This document shows positions 1 to 8,961 of a stretch of 64,000 bases of DNA, piece by piece. Position numbers and translations under genes: made by a program. The stretch spans positions 1-64,000 of the forward strand of contig JACCVY010000220.1 of assembly GCA_013697915.1 (NCBI GenBank). The letters are read 5' to 3'. The notes beneath the pieces were generated by a model. That model was not told the origin of the DNA, searched no databases, and saw nothing but the letters and a program-made list of their open reading frames with translations. Origin of the DNA: Blastocatellia bacterium. Its GTDB lineage: Bacteria; Acidobacteriota; Blastocatellia; Pyrinomonadales; Pyrinomonadaceae. Each line of letters begins with the position of its first letter. Positions within the stretch are counted from its first letter, which is position 1.

Positions 1-38
1 CTGCCGTTCGGTGGCGCCTACGTTGTCGGCGGCGCGGC

Positions 39-286
39 GTGCGAATTCCGATGATGCCGAAAGGCGTTGAGCACGCGAAGCAGGACAAACAATGTTCGAA
101 GTGCCTCGTGCGAATTCCGATGATGCCGAAAGGCGTTGAGCACGTTCCCATGCCGAAGCCGCGGGCGCAAGGTTGGCGCGTGCGAATTCCGATGATGCCG
201 AAAGGCGTTGAGCACACCCGTATCGTTCGGGCTATACCGGTTCCGGGCATGTGCGAATTCCGATGATGCCGAAAGGCGTTGAGCAC
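39..286. CRISPR. End of a CRISPR array, four 36-bp repeats
   Basis: Four identical 36-bp repeats lie at 39-74, 108-143, 180-215 and 251-286. They are separated by unrelated spacers of 33, 36 and 35 bp (75-107, 144-179, 216-250). Each repeat begins GTGCGAATTCC and ends GGCGTTGAGCAC, and all copies match exactly. The 38 bases before the first visible repeat could be another spacer, so the array probably continues beyond the left edge. No cas gene is in the window, so type and transcription direction cannot be assigned. Repeat-derived open frames on both strands (recurring residues such as MPKGVEH) are artefacts of the array. Confidence 0.95.
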
Positions 287-327
287 CGCGCTGCGTTGCA
301 GCGCAGTGCTCAACGCCTTTCGGCATC
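265..327. repeat. 63-nt near-perfect hairpin closing the CRISPR array
   Basis: The last 22 bases of the final CRISPR repeat (265-286) recur exactly, in inverted orientation, at 306-327. Between them, GCGCTGC (288-294) and GCAGCGC (298-304) form a second inner stem around a GTT loop, with one C/A mismatch (287/305) joining the stems. The result is a 30-position stem with a three-base loop. It may be a terminator, a processing structure or the scar of an inverted duplication. A fold-back artefact in the underlying assembly is also possible. Confidence 0.85.
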
Positions 328-679
328 GTCAACAAGACCTCATTTCATTGCGAGGGTTGCGCCTGAAGCCGAGCGAACGTCCTTCCAACGCATCTGAACA
401 CGCTTGTCCTGGGAGTATTCTTGATTCGGAAAATGAGTCAATTGTTTGATTCGTTTGGGTCAGAGTGTTTCATGGAAAGTAGTCTCAAAGGACAGGCTGA
501 GGTTTTTTTACCCCTGCTTGTGGTAAAAAAAAACCGTGTGGCCAATTTGTGGACAGAATTCCCAGCACACCACGGGTACGCGATGGCAGCGAATGGGAAG
601 GAATACAAAAACCCTAGTGAACCGTTGGTGGCTGCAACTTTTGAAAAGGCAAAGACTTAAGTTCTTGCCGAAACTGTGA

Positions 680-724
<45 letters not shown>

Positions 725-889
725 ACAACTTCACACTAATCAACGTGATAGCTCCACTCCTCAAAGATGACTCTTGTCTGTGTGCGGCCAACATCTGGAC
801 AAAACAACTGGATTTCTGAATTAAGTCGAGCGTGAGGGATTCGAAAACTCACGATAATCCTCACTTCTCCAGGTCATCATAAGAGGGCA

Positions 890-937
890 CTCGGATGAAG
901 ACCGAGAGGTCGGCGGTTCGAATCCTCGCCACGACCA
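890..937 (+). pseudogene. Degenerate tRNA 3' fragment (Phe-like GAA anticodon arm)
   Basis: CTCGG (890-894), a seven-base loop containing GAA (897-899) and CCGAG (902-906) form a perfect anticodon arm. AGGTC, a TTCGAAT T-loop (917-923) and a terminal ACCA (934-937) follow. The T-stem has two mismatches, and the segment between the T-arm and CCA is two bases short, so it should not be functional. No paired 5' acceptor strand is visible upstream. It shares CCGAGAGGTCGG, GGTTCGAATCCTC and the trailing ACCAAC with the proline fragment 200 bp away, so the two could be related attachment-site remnants. The Phe assignment rests on the loop alone. Confidence 0.5.
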
Positions 938-1069
938 ACTTGCTATCGCCCGGAGCATGGCACGATCATCTATCGGATACGGAATCGGCATGCCTTTTAA
1001 CATCGCCACGAACCTCGCAGCCACGGGCGGCCATCCAACTCATTAAGTGGAGTTGTTTGGAACATTGAG

Positions 1070-2038
1070 TTAGTTCTCACGAGAAAATCGCGCGCCTTTA
1101 ACCCTCATGGCAAGACTGTACAGTTTTTTGTCGCAAGTTATGTAGAGAGTTCTACCGTCTGTGCCGCCGAACGTGAGGTTGCTGCAGAACTCAGGTATAG
1201 GAATCAGTCCAAGCAACTTTCCTTCCTTCGATACAACCCACACGCCACCACGCATCGCGAAATAAAGATTTCCAGCAGCGTCCACGCACATTCCATCAGG
1301 ATCGGCGATGTTTTCTGTTTGGGGATCAAAGAAGATTTTGACCTGCCCCTGATCTACACTGCCATCGGTAAGGATCGGATAAGAGTAAATACGTTTTTCG
1401 AAACTATCACTGACGTAAAGCGTCCCGCCATCGTTAGAAACTTCAAGCCCATTTGGGAGCTTCAAATTCTCGATGACGCGGCGAACGTTCCCGCTGGGGC
1501 TAAGGTAATAAACGGCGCTATGCGTTTTGCCCTTGAAGTTTGGATCAGAGAAATAAATGCCGCCAGTAATCAGCGATTCGGCAACGTCATTTGGCTGAAG
1601 GTATGGAACCCCCTCGAAGGCTGCCGTGAGAGTCTTTACCTCTTGTGGCCCGTGAGGGCCAATCTTGATGCTTAGCAAGTTGTGTCCGAACGCTTGCGCA
1701 GCCAATAATCTACCGCTGCGAGAAAAATATGTACCATTGATTCCTTGGGTGTGGTCCATCCAAGTGGAAACCTTACCGGGCGCATCGAGGCGTAGCAGTT
1801 GCTCGCTTCCTTTTTGAAAAGCTGCGAAATAGAGTTTGCCGCTGATAGGATCCCAACTTGGGCCTTCAAAGTAACGCTCGTCCTCGTAGACCACTGTTAA
1901 CTTCGAGCCAGGCGAGACCGTCTCTGGTAACCCGGGCAACGTTGGGGAATTCGTCACGCCCTGACGGTTTGAAGCGTCAAAGACTAGAAACGCAATGCTA
2001 AGAGGAATAATTAATAGGCAACGTGTTAGGTTTAGCAT
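1070..2038 (-). CDS. Secreted SMP-30/gluconolactonase-family protein
   Basis: The 322-residue product has an N-terminal hydrophobic signal segment (residues 1-20) and a six-bladed propeller of the SMP-30/gluconolactonase/LRE type. Hallmarks of the metal site are present: EGP in YFEGPSWDP, the PNDV and PNG asparagines, and the aspartate in ADPDGMCVDAAGNLY. Family members hydrolyse sugar lactones or related esters with a divalent metal. Export suggests an envelope or periplasmic role. AGAGG lies about nine bases before the ATG. It is the last gene of the left arm and may form aldonate from an oxidised sugar. The exact lactone cannot be told from sequence. Confidence 0.85.
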   Translation of the reverse strand: MLNLTRCLLIIPLSIAFLVFDASNRQGVTNSPTLPGLPETVSPGSKLTVVYEDERYFEGPSWDPISGKLYFAAFQKGSEQLLRLDAPGKVSTWMDHTQGINGTYFSRSGRLLAAQAFGHNLLSIKIGPHGPQEVKTLTAAFEGVPYLQPNDVAESLITGGIYFSDPNFKGKTHSAVYYLSPSGNVRRVIENLKLPNGLEVSNDGGTLYVSDSFEKRIYSYPILTDGSVDQGQVKIFFDPQTENIADPDGMCVDAAGNLYFAMRGGVWVVSKEGKLLGLIPIPEFCSNLTFGGTDGRTLYITCDKKLYSLAMRVKGARFSREN

Positions 2039-2176
2039 TCTGCAAGGCCTCTAAGTTAGCTAAAAGTATTTTGAACCGTGCGCGTGCCATCATGTTTCAA
2101 CCAACGGCGGTGAGCAAAAAGGGTTTCTCTTGCTCGTGTCATTCTATTTTTAGAACAGCCAGTTGTCAGTCTAACA

Positions 2177-2196
2177 GTGAAACCTTCTGTTTTCAC
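2177..2196. promoter_or_regulatory. Inverted repeat between divergent SMP-30 and PhyH genes
   Basis: GTGAAAC and GTTTTCAC face each other across CTTCT, a 20-bp imperfect palindrome with a one-base bulge. It sits in the 296-bp gap between the divergently transcribed genes at 2038 and 2335, a natural place for a shared operator. No convincing -35/-10 pair was settled on, and the regulator is unknown. Confidence 0.25.
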
Positions 2197-2334
2197 CGAC
2201 GTACTTCGGGCACGACGCATCATCGATAAGAATCAAACCGGATCCCGGTCGCGACGCTTTTTTTGATAAACTGATGGCGAACGAATGAAACACAGACAGC
2301 TCAAACAATCCCGAGAATCTCTCTACAAGCCGTT

Positions 2335-3117
2335 ATGTACGAGTTGAAGCAAGAACAGGTTCAGCAGTTCGATGAAGATGGCTACGTGCTCGTTGAACAC
2401 CTCTTCGATGCCGAAGAGATGGATTTACTACTACGTATTGCTAAAGCTGATCAGCAAGTAATCCAGCAATCACGGGTGCGCCGCGACGCTTCGAGTGGTC
2501 TAAGCAAGTTCTGGATTACTGGGGCCCTGGGCGAAGACATCTTCAGCGCCGTCGTCCATAGTGATCGCATTGTTAATGCGATGGAGCAAATACTGCGCGG
2601 TGAGGTCTACCATTACCACCATAAAGTAATGCTCAAGGAACCCTTTGTGGGCGGGGCGTGGGAGTGGCATCAGGATTATGGTTACTGGTATTCCAATGGG
2701 TGTTTGTTCCCTTACATGGCCAGCTGCTTGATTGCGATCGATCAGTCGACGAAAGAAAACGGCTGTCTGCAAGTGATTAAAGGCTCACACCTCATGGGCC
2801 GAATAGATCACGGCAAAACAGGCGAACAGACCGGGGCAGATATCAATCGAGTAAATGAAGCGCTCAAGCATTTAGAACTAGTGCACTGCGAGATAAAACC
2901 GGGGACCGCGCTCTTCTTTCACTGCAATCTGCTGCATCGTTCAGACTCCAATCTTAGCCCTTACCCGCGTTGGTCCCTTATTTGTTGTTACAACGCAGCG
3001 CGCAACCCCTGCCAGGAAAAACCCAACCATCCTGCTTATCAGCGGCTCGAGAAGTGGCCCGATTCCAGAATCAGAGAAATCGGGCGACGACAACTAGTGA
3101 AACCTGACCTGCATTAG
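2335..3117 (+). CDS. Phytanoyl-CoA dioxygenase (PhyH) family, Fe(II)/2-oxoglutarate oxygenase
   Basis: The 260-residue cytosolic protein has a double-stranded beta-helix oxygenase core. The iron ligands are H112 and D114 in WEWHQDYGYW and a distal histidine, H201, in LLHRSDSN. R217 in PRWSLICCY is placed to bind 2-oxoglutarate. PhyH relatives hydroxylate a wide range of small molecules, so the substrate is not predictable. It is the only plus-strand gene in the left arm. Its TAG stop (3115-3117) overlaps the stop of the convergent CBM9-like gene (3114-3116). No strong ribosome binding site precedes the ATG. Confidence 0.85.
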   Translation: MYELKQEQVQQFDEDGYVLVEHLFDAEEMDLLLRIAKADQQVIQQSRVRRDASSGLSKFWITGALGEDIFSAVVHSDRIVNAMEQILRGEVYHYHHKVMLKEPFVGGAWEWHQDYGYWYSNGCLFPYMASCLIAIDQSTKENGCLQVIKGSHLMGRIDHGKTGEQTGADINRVNEALKHLELVHCEIKPGTALFFHCNLLHRSDSNLSPYPRWSLICCYNAARNPCQEKPNHPAYQRLEKWPDSRIREIGRRQLVKPDLH

Positions 3118-3860
3118 CGTTTAGGGAGCTGCCGATTGGTAAAAACAATCTCGCCAAACCTCGGCAGAATGTGAAAATCATCTTGTAAAGTGGGCGACCA
3201 CGCCAGTTCGGCAGGCTCGGGCAACCGCTCTACCCGATACAGATTCATCCGCCAGCGATCTCCCGGTTGGGGTGGACGGTGGAGCGCCGTCACAACGTCT
3301 TCGATTGGTAGCGCCATTTCGCACGTCCACTCACGGTCGCCATCCTTACCGTCTACCGTTCCTACGACTTGCACGCCCCACTGCAGTTTCTCGCTGTTCC
3401 AACTTTCATAGTGCAACGGTTTGCGCACGTCGAGAAGATAGATATCGAGCATGGTGCCGAGCGGATTGACCTCGAGCTCGATATAGTTGGGCAGGCACGG
3501 ATCTGCCTGCACGAAAACCTCTACTACTTCTTCCAGCCAAAGGTGCTCATCCCTCCGCTTGAATGTCGCCCAGATATTTTTGTCAACGGAACGGAAAGAG
3601 AAGTAGATGAAGTCGTCATCGTAGAGCACTCGGGCTTCGGTCTTATGTTGACTGCGAGAACCATCACGGTTGTTAACAAAATCGCCGACGATTGGAGCTT
3701 CCGCCCATGCGGTCTCGTCGATTCGCCCATCCACCTTAATGCGCTCCGTAACGCGCGCCACTTCATAGACCGGCAACCGTCGCTCCTGGCCATTAGCCGT
3801 TAGAGCAAGCAAAGAGACTATGCCGAAAGCCATTCCCACAGCATTAATGTGAGCAATCAT
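3114..3860 (-). CDS. Secreted CBM9-like carbohydrate-binding protein
   Basis: A 248-residue exported protein with signal segment MIAHINAVGMAFGIVSLLAL, then a single DOMON/CBM9-like beta-sandwich recognisable from KVDGRIDETAWAEAPIVGDF, the YDDDFIYFSFRSVD strand and EVFVQADP. Such domains in Acidobacteriota often bind sugars or accompany hydrolases. I chose the ATG at 3860 over one 60 bases upstream: it follows AAGGAAG at good spacing, overlaps the upstream Nudix stop as ATGA, and puts the signal peptide at the N-terminus. Translational coupling to the Nudix gene is therefore likely. No catalytic residues are identifiable. Confidence 0.75.
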   Translation of the reverse strand: MIAHINAVGMAFGIVSLLALTANGQERRLPVYEVARVTERIKVDGRIDETAWAEAPIVGDFVNNRDGSRSQHKTEARVLYDDDFIYFSFRSVDKNIWATFKRRDEHLWLEEVVEVFVQADPCLPNYIELEVNPLGTMLDIYLLDVRKPLHYESWNSEKLQWGVQVVGTVDGKDGDREWTCEMALPIEDVVTALHRPPQPGDRWRMNLYRVERLPEPAELAWSPTLQDDFHILPRFGEIVFTNRQLPKR

Positions 3861-4423
3861 CTTGAGCTTCCTTGGTTCTCGCCATTCACGAGCTGGTTTG
3901 CCTTCAAAATCAAGACACAACTTGGGGCGTGTTTGATCTCACTTTCCATTACCATCCGCACGGCCTGACCAAGCTTCACTCTCATCATCCGAATTATCTC
4001 CGTACCTTGAGGTTCTGGTTCAAGGAAGCTCAATCCTCTCGCGATGAAGAGACTGGCTGGCGAATGGATCACCGAAGTCAATGGATGAACTGTCCCGACA
4101 TCGACCCACCGTTCCGCCTCGATCCCAAGCTCCTCTCGCAATTCCCGGCGGGCTGCCGCCCCCGGCAATTCGCTGCCGTCAATCGCTCCGCTAACCACCT
4201 CAATACTTTCCTGTTCGATGGCGTAACGGTATTCACAGGTAAGATAGACTTCATGTTCCTCATCGATGGCGAGCACCGATACTCCAGGCCTTATCTTCAC
4301 AGTGGCAAAACTCCCGGCCTTCCCATCGGGCCGGATAACTCTGTCTTCGCAAACATCCAGCCATTCGCTCTTGTATTTCTGAACAGTTTCCTCGACCAGC
4401 CAGGGACCTTTCTTTCTTTTCAT
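3857..4423 (-). CDS. Nudix hydrolase
   Basis: The 188-residue protein has a textbook Nudix box, G-x5-E-x7-RE-U-x-EE-x-G-U, in the segment from GAIDGSE to RELREELGI. That box binds Mg2+ and drives hydrolysis of nucleoside diphosphates linked to another group. Length and the N-terminal layout resemble ADP-ribose or nucleotide-sugar pyrophosphatases. It overlaps the upstream APC permease stop as TAATG and the downstream CBM9-like start as ATGA, so the three are probably one operon. In this setting a nucleotide-sugar substrate is plausible but not shown. Confidence 0.88.
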   Translation of the reverse strand: MKRKKGPWLVEETVQKYKSEWLDVCEDRVIRPDGKAGSFATVKIRPGVSVLAIDEEHEVYLTCEYRYAIEQESIEVVSGAIDGSELPGAAARRELREELGIEAERWVDVGTVHPLTSVIHSPASLFIARGLSFLEPEPQGTEIIRMMRVKLGQAVRMVMESEIKHAPSCVLILKANQLVNGENQGSSR

Positions 4424-5829
4424 TACGACTCACCCTGCGGCACCGGCGCGAAAGGCCATTGCTTTGTATGACGCGACCAAAAAACGAAGCACAGCAGGCC
4501 CAGCACGAGCGTTCCCAACCCGAAAACAATGATCGGCCAGTCGGTCGTCGCAAACACAAACACCCAACCGATGAGCGCCAGCAGATTAGGGACCGGATAG
4601 AGCCAGATACGATAAGGACGTTTCAGCCCCGGCTCGTTTCTCCGCAACAGTGAAACTGCGAGAATCTGGCCGATGAACTGAATCAGGATCCTCGTGGTAA
4701 TCAGCGCATCAATGACCATACCCAACGTAAAGAAACTGCAAATGATCGAGATGATTCCGATGACGACCAGCGAAACATACGGAAAGTTTTTCTTCGGATG
4801 CAGGCGACCAAAAACTTTGAAGAAATACCCGTCGATCGCCGCTGCGTAAGGTACGCGTGAGTAACCCAGGAGCAGTGCGAAGACAGAACCGAAGGCAGTC
4901 CACAAGACCATTGCCGTAAATAACGTCGCTACTCGTGCGCCATAAATCCTCTCCATAAAAATCGAAACAACAAAACTAGAGGCCGGGTGCTTATCGGCAG
5001 GGACTAGCTCACGCCAAGGCACTACGCCAATGATCGAAAAGTTGATGGCGATGTAAATCAGCGCGACTGCGATTACACTGATGATGATCGAGCGCGGGAT
5101 TGTGCGGCCCGGTTGGCGCACCTCATCACCGATGTAACAGATGTCGTAGTAGCCGAGATAATCGAAGATGCCGATGCGTGTGGCCGCGCCGAGCCCAAAG
5201 AAAAAGCCGAGCGAAAAGTTGAACGCTCCTGGCGGAAAGTCGAAGGCAAGGCTGGGATTGAAGTGCCGCGCCCCAGTGAATATCACGGCAAAAGTAGTCA
5301 GAATGGTTCCGACCCAGAGGCTTACCGTGAGCTTGCCGATGAAAGTGATTTTTCGATAAAGCAGCCCGATATTCAAGAGTCCCAGAACAATGATTACGAT
5401 TACTGACTGAGTCCTGTCGATGTCCTTCCAGATGTAACCGAGATACTGTGTAAAGCCAATGTAGCCGGAAGCAATCTCTAGTGGGCCACTCAGGATAAAC
5501 TGCCAGATAAAAAGGAACCCCATTAAGCGACCGAACGTTTCACGCCCGTATCCTTCGCGCAGGTAAACATAAGTGCCACCTGAACCAGGCATGGCAGCGC
5601 CAAGTTCACTCCAAATCATTCCATCTGAAATGGTGATGATCAGTGCCACAAGCCATCCGAGCATCGCCTGTGGTCCACCCAAAGTCGACAACAGCAATGG
5701 GATGGTGATGAACGGCCCGATGCCGATCATGTTCGTCATGTTGAGCGCAGTGGACTCTAGCAGCCCGAAGCGCCGCAACAGGTGCGGTCGTGCTTCGTGT
5801 CCGTGAGTATCTTCTGGCTCAGTTTTCAT
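4423..5829 (-). CDS. APC-family amino acid/polyamine permease
   Basis: A 468-residue integral membrane protein with about 12 hydrophobic segments. The first carries the APC-type broken helix (NMIGIGPFITIPLLLSTLGG) that forms the substrate site. The GSGGTYVYLREGYGRETFGR loop and WELG-like WSELGAAMPG are also characteristic of amino acid-polyamine-organocation secondary transporters. The carried compound is probably an amino acid or amine. A role in amino acid use fits the M20 deacylase and N-acylamino-acid-racemase-like gene further along the arm. It heads the coupled set with Nudix and CBM9-like genes. Confidence 0.88.
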   Translation of the reverse strand: MKTEPEDTHGHEARPHLLRRFGLLESTALNMTNMIGIGPFITIPLLLSTLGGPQAMLGWLVALIITISDGMIWSELGAAMPGSGGTYVYLREGYGRETFGRLMGFLFIWQFILSGPLEIASGYIGFTQYLGYIWKDIDRTQSVIVIIVLGLLNIGLLYRKITFIGKLTVSLWVGTILTTFAVIFTGARHFNPSLAFDFPPGAFNFSLGFFFGLGAATRIGIFDYLGYYDICYIGDEVRQPGRTIPRSIIISVIAVALIYIAINFSIIGVVPWRELVPADKHPASSFVVSIFMERIYGARVATLFTAMVLWTAFGSVFALLLGYSRVPYAAAIDGYFFKVFGRLHPKKNFPYVSLVVIGIISIICSFFTLGMVIDALITTRILIQFIGQILAVSLLRRNEPGLKRPYRIWLYPVPNLLALIGWVFVFATTDWPIIVFGLGTLVLGLLCFVFWSRHTKQWPFAPVPQGES

Positions 5830-5889
5830 TCTTATGATACTAAGCGACCCGAGGATAAGGCGGGCACCACATCCACCTACACACTCATC

Positions 5890-7443
5890 CTATTCTTTGC
5901 GGGAATATCGAACGCCTCTGCCACGCAACGACGAGTTGTTCCGTGGCTTAACGGTGTCCATCCACGTCGCGTAATTACTTCCCGATCCTCCCACAAGTTT
6001 TGGATCATCTTTGCTGAAACCAGGTTCACGGTTTGGATCGGCTAGTCCACCGAGAGGAACGTCGTGGCCGCCGTTGAAGAAAGTGTTATCGGCATGTTGA
6101 AATCCGACAGTCGTCACGCCCTTGCCCGTTATCTGGTAAAGCATCGTTTCGTCGACAACTCCGGAGAGAATGAAGATATTGTTCTTCAGAGTCAGATTAT
6201 CTGTGAGCGTCAAACGTACCGACCGACCGCAACCTTTCGCTGGGCTGTCAACCTCATTCCCGGGGCGGATGAGCAACACACCGCGCTCGCCTATGCCCAC
6301 GAAGGTGTTATTAACAACGACTGCGTTCTTCGCCGACCAGATTGAAATAGGTTCGAGAGGGCGTTCGCCCGGTCGTGTCGAAACGACGAGGTTATCCCGC
6401 GCTGTCATGTCGTAAGACTCGTAAAAAGCGAAGGAGCATGGATCGCCATAGCGTCCATCAATAAAAAGATTCGGATCGGTTGAGCCACCAGAGAATGCGG
6501 CGCCTGAATTGTCTAGGAAAATGTTGGCTTCAATAAGGACACGTTTGCCGCCGCCTTTCGACACGACGCCGCGGTGACTGTTGTGTATGAGGTTCCTGCG
6601 TACGATTATGTCTTCGCTGCAAGGCAGATCAATGGCTGGCTTACGCTGATAATTTTTGCCGTCGAAAAGATCATTGTCTTCGATTGTGATGTGGTGGGAT
6701 TGGTTGAACTTAATAAGATAAAGGCGGTCGTCGTCCTGCAGCGGATCATACGAAGGCGTACAGCCGCCCGGCGGACATTCGTAATGAACTTTGCAATTTC
6801 GCACAGTAATGTAGCTGGTCCAAAGCCCGCGGTCGTACCAGGCCGCGGTGTAACGCCCGGGCGGATCATTCGTCTTCACATGATTGTAGGCGTCATCAGG
6901 CTCGTAGACGCTGTCGCCGTGAATGCCGTTACGCCGACGGTTTAGCTTCTGCCCGGCACTGTCGGTGTAGTAGGGATTTGGAAAGAGGTCGAACCCATCA
7001 ATCACGATTCCGCTCGCCAAATGAAAACGAATGTGATCGAGAATAACTCCATGTTTGGTTTCAGCGCGGATCGTGAGGGGGTTCTTTGGATCGTAGCGGT
7101 AAATACCGACCGCGTCGGGACGCGCTGACTGCGCTGGGTGTGGTTCGCCATCTTCCAGCTGGTCTGCTAGCGTCAGGGCAAGATCCAGGGCGCCCCATTT
7201 CGCCTCCTGACCAGCTTTACGATAGTCACCGTTTTTGGCGACGATCGTATCGCCGCTGCTTACATGGCGCAGGGCCACCCGCCACGACTTGAACGGATGC
7301 CCGTAGCTACCGTTCGCGGTTGCATCATCACCATCAAGTAAATGCACATAGATGGTTTTGCCCGCACCATTTGCCGTGATGTGTAAGAGGACCAGGGCAA
7401 AGAACATCAATAAGGCGCGGGCACAATTGTTTCTCATGCTCAC
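5890..7443 (-). CDS. Secreted right-handed parallel beta-helix protein (lyase-like)
   Basis: A 517-residue exported protein. A signal peptide (RALLMFFALVLLHITANG) is followed by repeated coils of the pectate-lyase/chondroitinase B superfold, with recurring IxxNxF/IxxNxL rungs such as VRRNLIHNS, IEANIFLDNS, VVNNTFVGI and LKNNIFILS. The N-terminal segment IYVHLLDGDDATANGSYGHPFKSW resembles the DUF1565-type entry of such folds. It probably binds or cleaves an acidic polysaccharide, but no catalytic lysine/arginine pair can be assigned. The GTG start (7443) overlaps the stop of the upstream amidohydrolase as GTGA; an ATG two codons on is an alternative. Confidence 0.75.
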   Translation of the reverse strand: MSMRNNCARALLMFFALVLLHITANGAGKTIYVHLLDGDDATANGSYGHPFKSWRVALRHVSSGDTIVAKNGDYRKAGQEAKWGALDLALTLADQLEDGEPHPAQSARPDAVGIYRYDPKNPLTIRAETKHGVILDHIRFHLASGIVIDGFDLFPNPYYTDSAGQKLNRRRNGIHGDSVYEPDDAYNHVKTNDPPGRYTAAWYDRGLWTSYITVRNCKVHYECPPGGCTPSYDPLQDDDRLYLIKFNQSHHITIEDNDLFDGKNYQRKPAIDLPCSEDIIVRRNLIHNSHRGVVSKGGGKRVLIEANIFLDNSGAAFSGGSTDPNLFIDGRYGDPCSFAFYESYDMTARDNLVVSTRPGERPLEPISIWSAKNAVVVNNTFVGIGERGVLLIRPGNEVDSPAKGCGRSVRLTLTDNLTLKNNIFILSGVVDETMLYQITGKGVTTVGFQHADNTFFNGGHDVPLGGLADPNREPGFSKDDPKLVGGSGSNYATWMDTVKPRNNSSLRGRGVRYSRKE

Positions 7444-8783
7444 TTGCTTTCTGATCCAGCTTCAATCCAGCGCCCGCTAAGCATCACACGCTTCACACGC
7501 CGCATGTTGCTGATATTTTTCAGTGGGTCGCCATCCACGAGTACGAGGTCCGCTAATTTTCCTGTTTCAACACTTCCCAGACGCTCAGCGATACGAAAGT
7601 AGCGCGCATTTTCCATGGTACCCGCAACGATAGCCTCCATCGGCGTAAGACCTGAGTCGACGAGCAACTCAAGTTCGCGTTGATAGGCCCAGCCTCGTTT
7701 CGCATGCGGCACGTCCGAATGAGATCCGACAACGATCTTCGCGCCTGCGAGATGCACCAGCCGGACGAATGCTTCCATCTGCTTAAATGCGTGCACGTGC
7801 AGTTCGGTCGTAGCCTTGTCGCCTGGTTGTCGTTCGAAGACCGCAAGCGTCGGCGAGACAAACGTCCCGTGATCTACGATCAACTTAAAGAGCGCGCGTG
7901 CTTGCGGCGTATCGAGATTGATTGCATTCCAAACCTGGTAGCGTCCCTCCTTACGGGCGTTGTTATCAGCTAAGACAGCCTGCCGATACTTTTCCGCATC
8001 GCGCAGCGGCAGCAAGGCGGTGCCAAACGAGGTTGCGTGCTCTACCCCGTCAATCCCGGCGCGGATGGCGTCACCCGCATCCACGATCTCCAGGTGTCCC
8101 ATGACCGGAATGCCACGCGCGTGCGCCGTTTCTATAGCAACTCTGATGAGCGCCAGCGGCAAACGGAAATAGACTTTGATTGCGGAAGCGCCATCGTCGG
8201 CAAAGCGGTTGACCGCAAGACGCGTCTCTTCCGCATCGCGCACGATGAACGAGTCAGTCGGATAAGCGGGCGGTGCTGAGTCAAGGTGCGGTCCGCAGAG
8301 AAACAGACGCGGCACCGGCGCTGAACCTTTTCGTGCAACATCGTAGGCCTCGATCCACTGGCCCGGATCGCGCACGGACGTAATGCCATGAGACAGATAA
8401 AGCGCCGGCAGAGGATCGTCGCCGTCAATGTGAAAATGCGCGTCGATCAGCCCAGGCAGAAGCGTAAGACCTTTGGCGTCGAAGATCTCGGCGCCCGTTG
8501 GAATACTTGTAGATGCTCGCTTGCCTACCGCCGTAATCTGTTCGCCACGAATGACGACAACAGCATCCGGAATTGCAGGTCCACCTCGTCCATCTATCAG
8601 TGTTGCTCCGACGATCGCAATGACGTGGTTTGCAGCCGGCCGCTCAACCTGGTTCACTTCACGAACGGAAGATTTTGATGCTAGCCTGGAAGCGTGGCCC
8701 GGTTGACGTTGCGCCGATACTCCAAAGGGCAGCAGCAAAGCAGAGAGCAGTGCGCTGATTAATAGTCGTGTTGATTCTTTCAT
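7440..8783 (-). CDS. Secreted metal-dependent amidohydrolase (imidazolonepropionase-like)
   Basis: A 447-residue protein with signal peptide MKESTRLLISALLSALLLPF. It has an amidohydrolase barrel: the first metal motif DAHFHIDGDD, the histidine in VMGHLEIV, GVEHATS, and a late aspartate in VVGSHSDVPHAK, followed by the C-terminal beta-sandwich segment GKLADLVLVDGDPL. Relatives hydrolyse amides, N-acyl or cyclic substrates, and some are peptidases for small acylated amino acids. The ATG at 8783 was preferred to a start 23 codons earlier because AAAGG lies before it and the signal peptide starts there. It is not a NagA-type sugar deacetylase by motif. Confidence 0.82.
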   Translation of the reverse strand: MKESTRLLISALLSALLLPFGVSAQRQPGHASRLASKSSVREVNQVERPAANHVIAIVGATLIDGRGGPAIPDAVVVIRGEQITAVGKRASTSIPTGAEIFDAKGLTLLPGLIDAHFHIDGDDPLPALYLSHGITSVRDPGQWIEAYDVARKGSAPVPRLFLCGPHLDSAPPAYPTDSFIVRDAEETRLAVNRFADDGASAIKVYFRLPLALIRVAIETAHARGIPVMGHLEIVDAGDAIRAGIDGVEHATSFGTALLPLRDAEKYRQAVLADNNARKEGRYQVWNAINLDTPQARALFKLIVDHGTFVSPTLAVFERQPGDKATTELHVHAFKQMEAFVRLVHLAGAKIVVGSHSDVPHAKRGWAYQRELELLVDSGLTPMEAIVAGTMENARYFRIAERLGSVETGKLADLVLVDGDPLKNISNMRRVKRVMLSGRWIEAGSESK

Positions 8784-8961
8784 GGCAAGCCTTTCACGTT
8801 GCTTGTGTGATAAGTCCACTTTGTTTCTTGACGAAGATTTTCCAGTGAACACTCCTGTCCGCTCAGAATGTTCTGGGTTAGCGTTAATCTCATTGGATCT
8901 AGTTGCCGGTTGCCAGCCGCGCTGTTGCGCCGTCGCTCCTTACAGTTGATTCATAATCAGA

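Noticed and set aside
18-335. Open frames on both strands across the CRISPR repeats
   Set aside because: They are in-frame readings of the 36-bp repeat (recurring MPKGVEH or LNAFRHHRNSH) and not genes.
421-660. 79-codon plus-strand frame after the CRISPR array
   Set aside because: TTG start without a ribosome binding site, crosses a poly-A run, no recognisable family; better explained as decayed mobile DNA.
821-1024. 67-codon minus-strand frame with GFEPPTSRS
   Set aside because: That peptide is the classic antisense reading of a tRNA T-arm, so the frame is an artefact of the tRNA fragment.
3872-4471. 199-codon plus-strand frame opposite the Nudix gene
   Set aside because: The complementary strand has a perfect Nudix box and coupled neighbours, so this is a shadow.
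7440-8783. Calling this amidohydrolase a NagA sugar-phosphate deacetylase
   Set aside because: Its motifs and signal peptide fit the imidazolonepropionase-like exported group, not cytosolic NagA.
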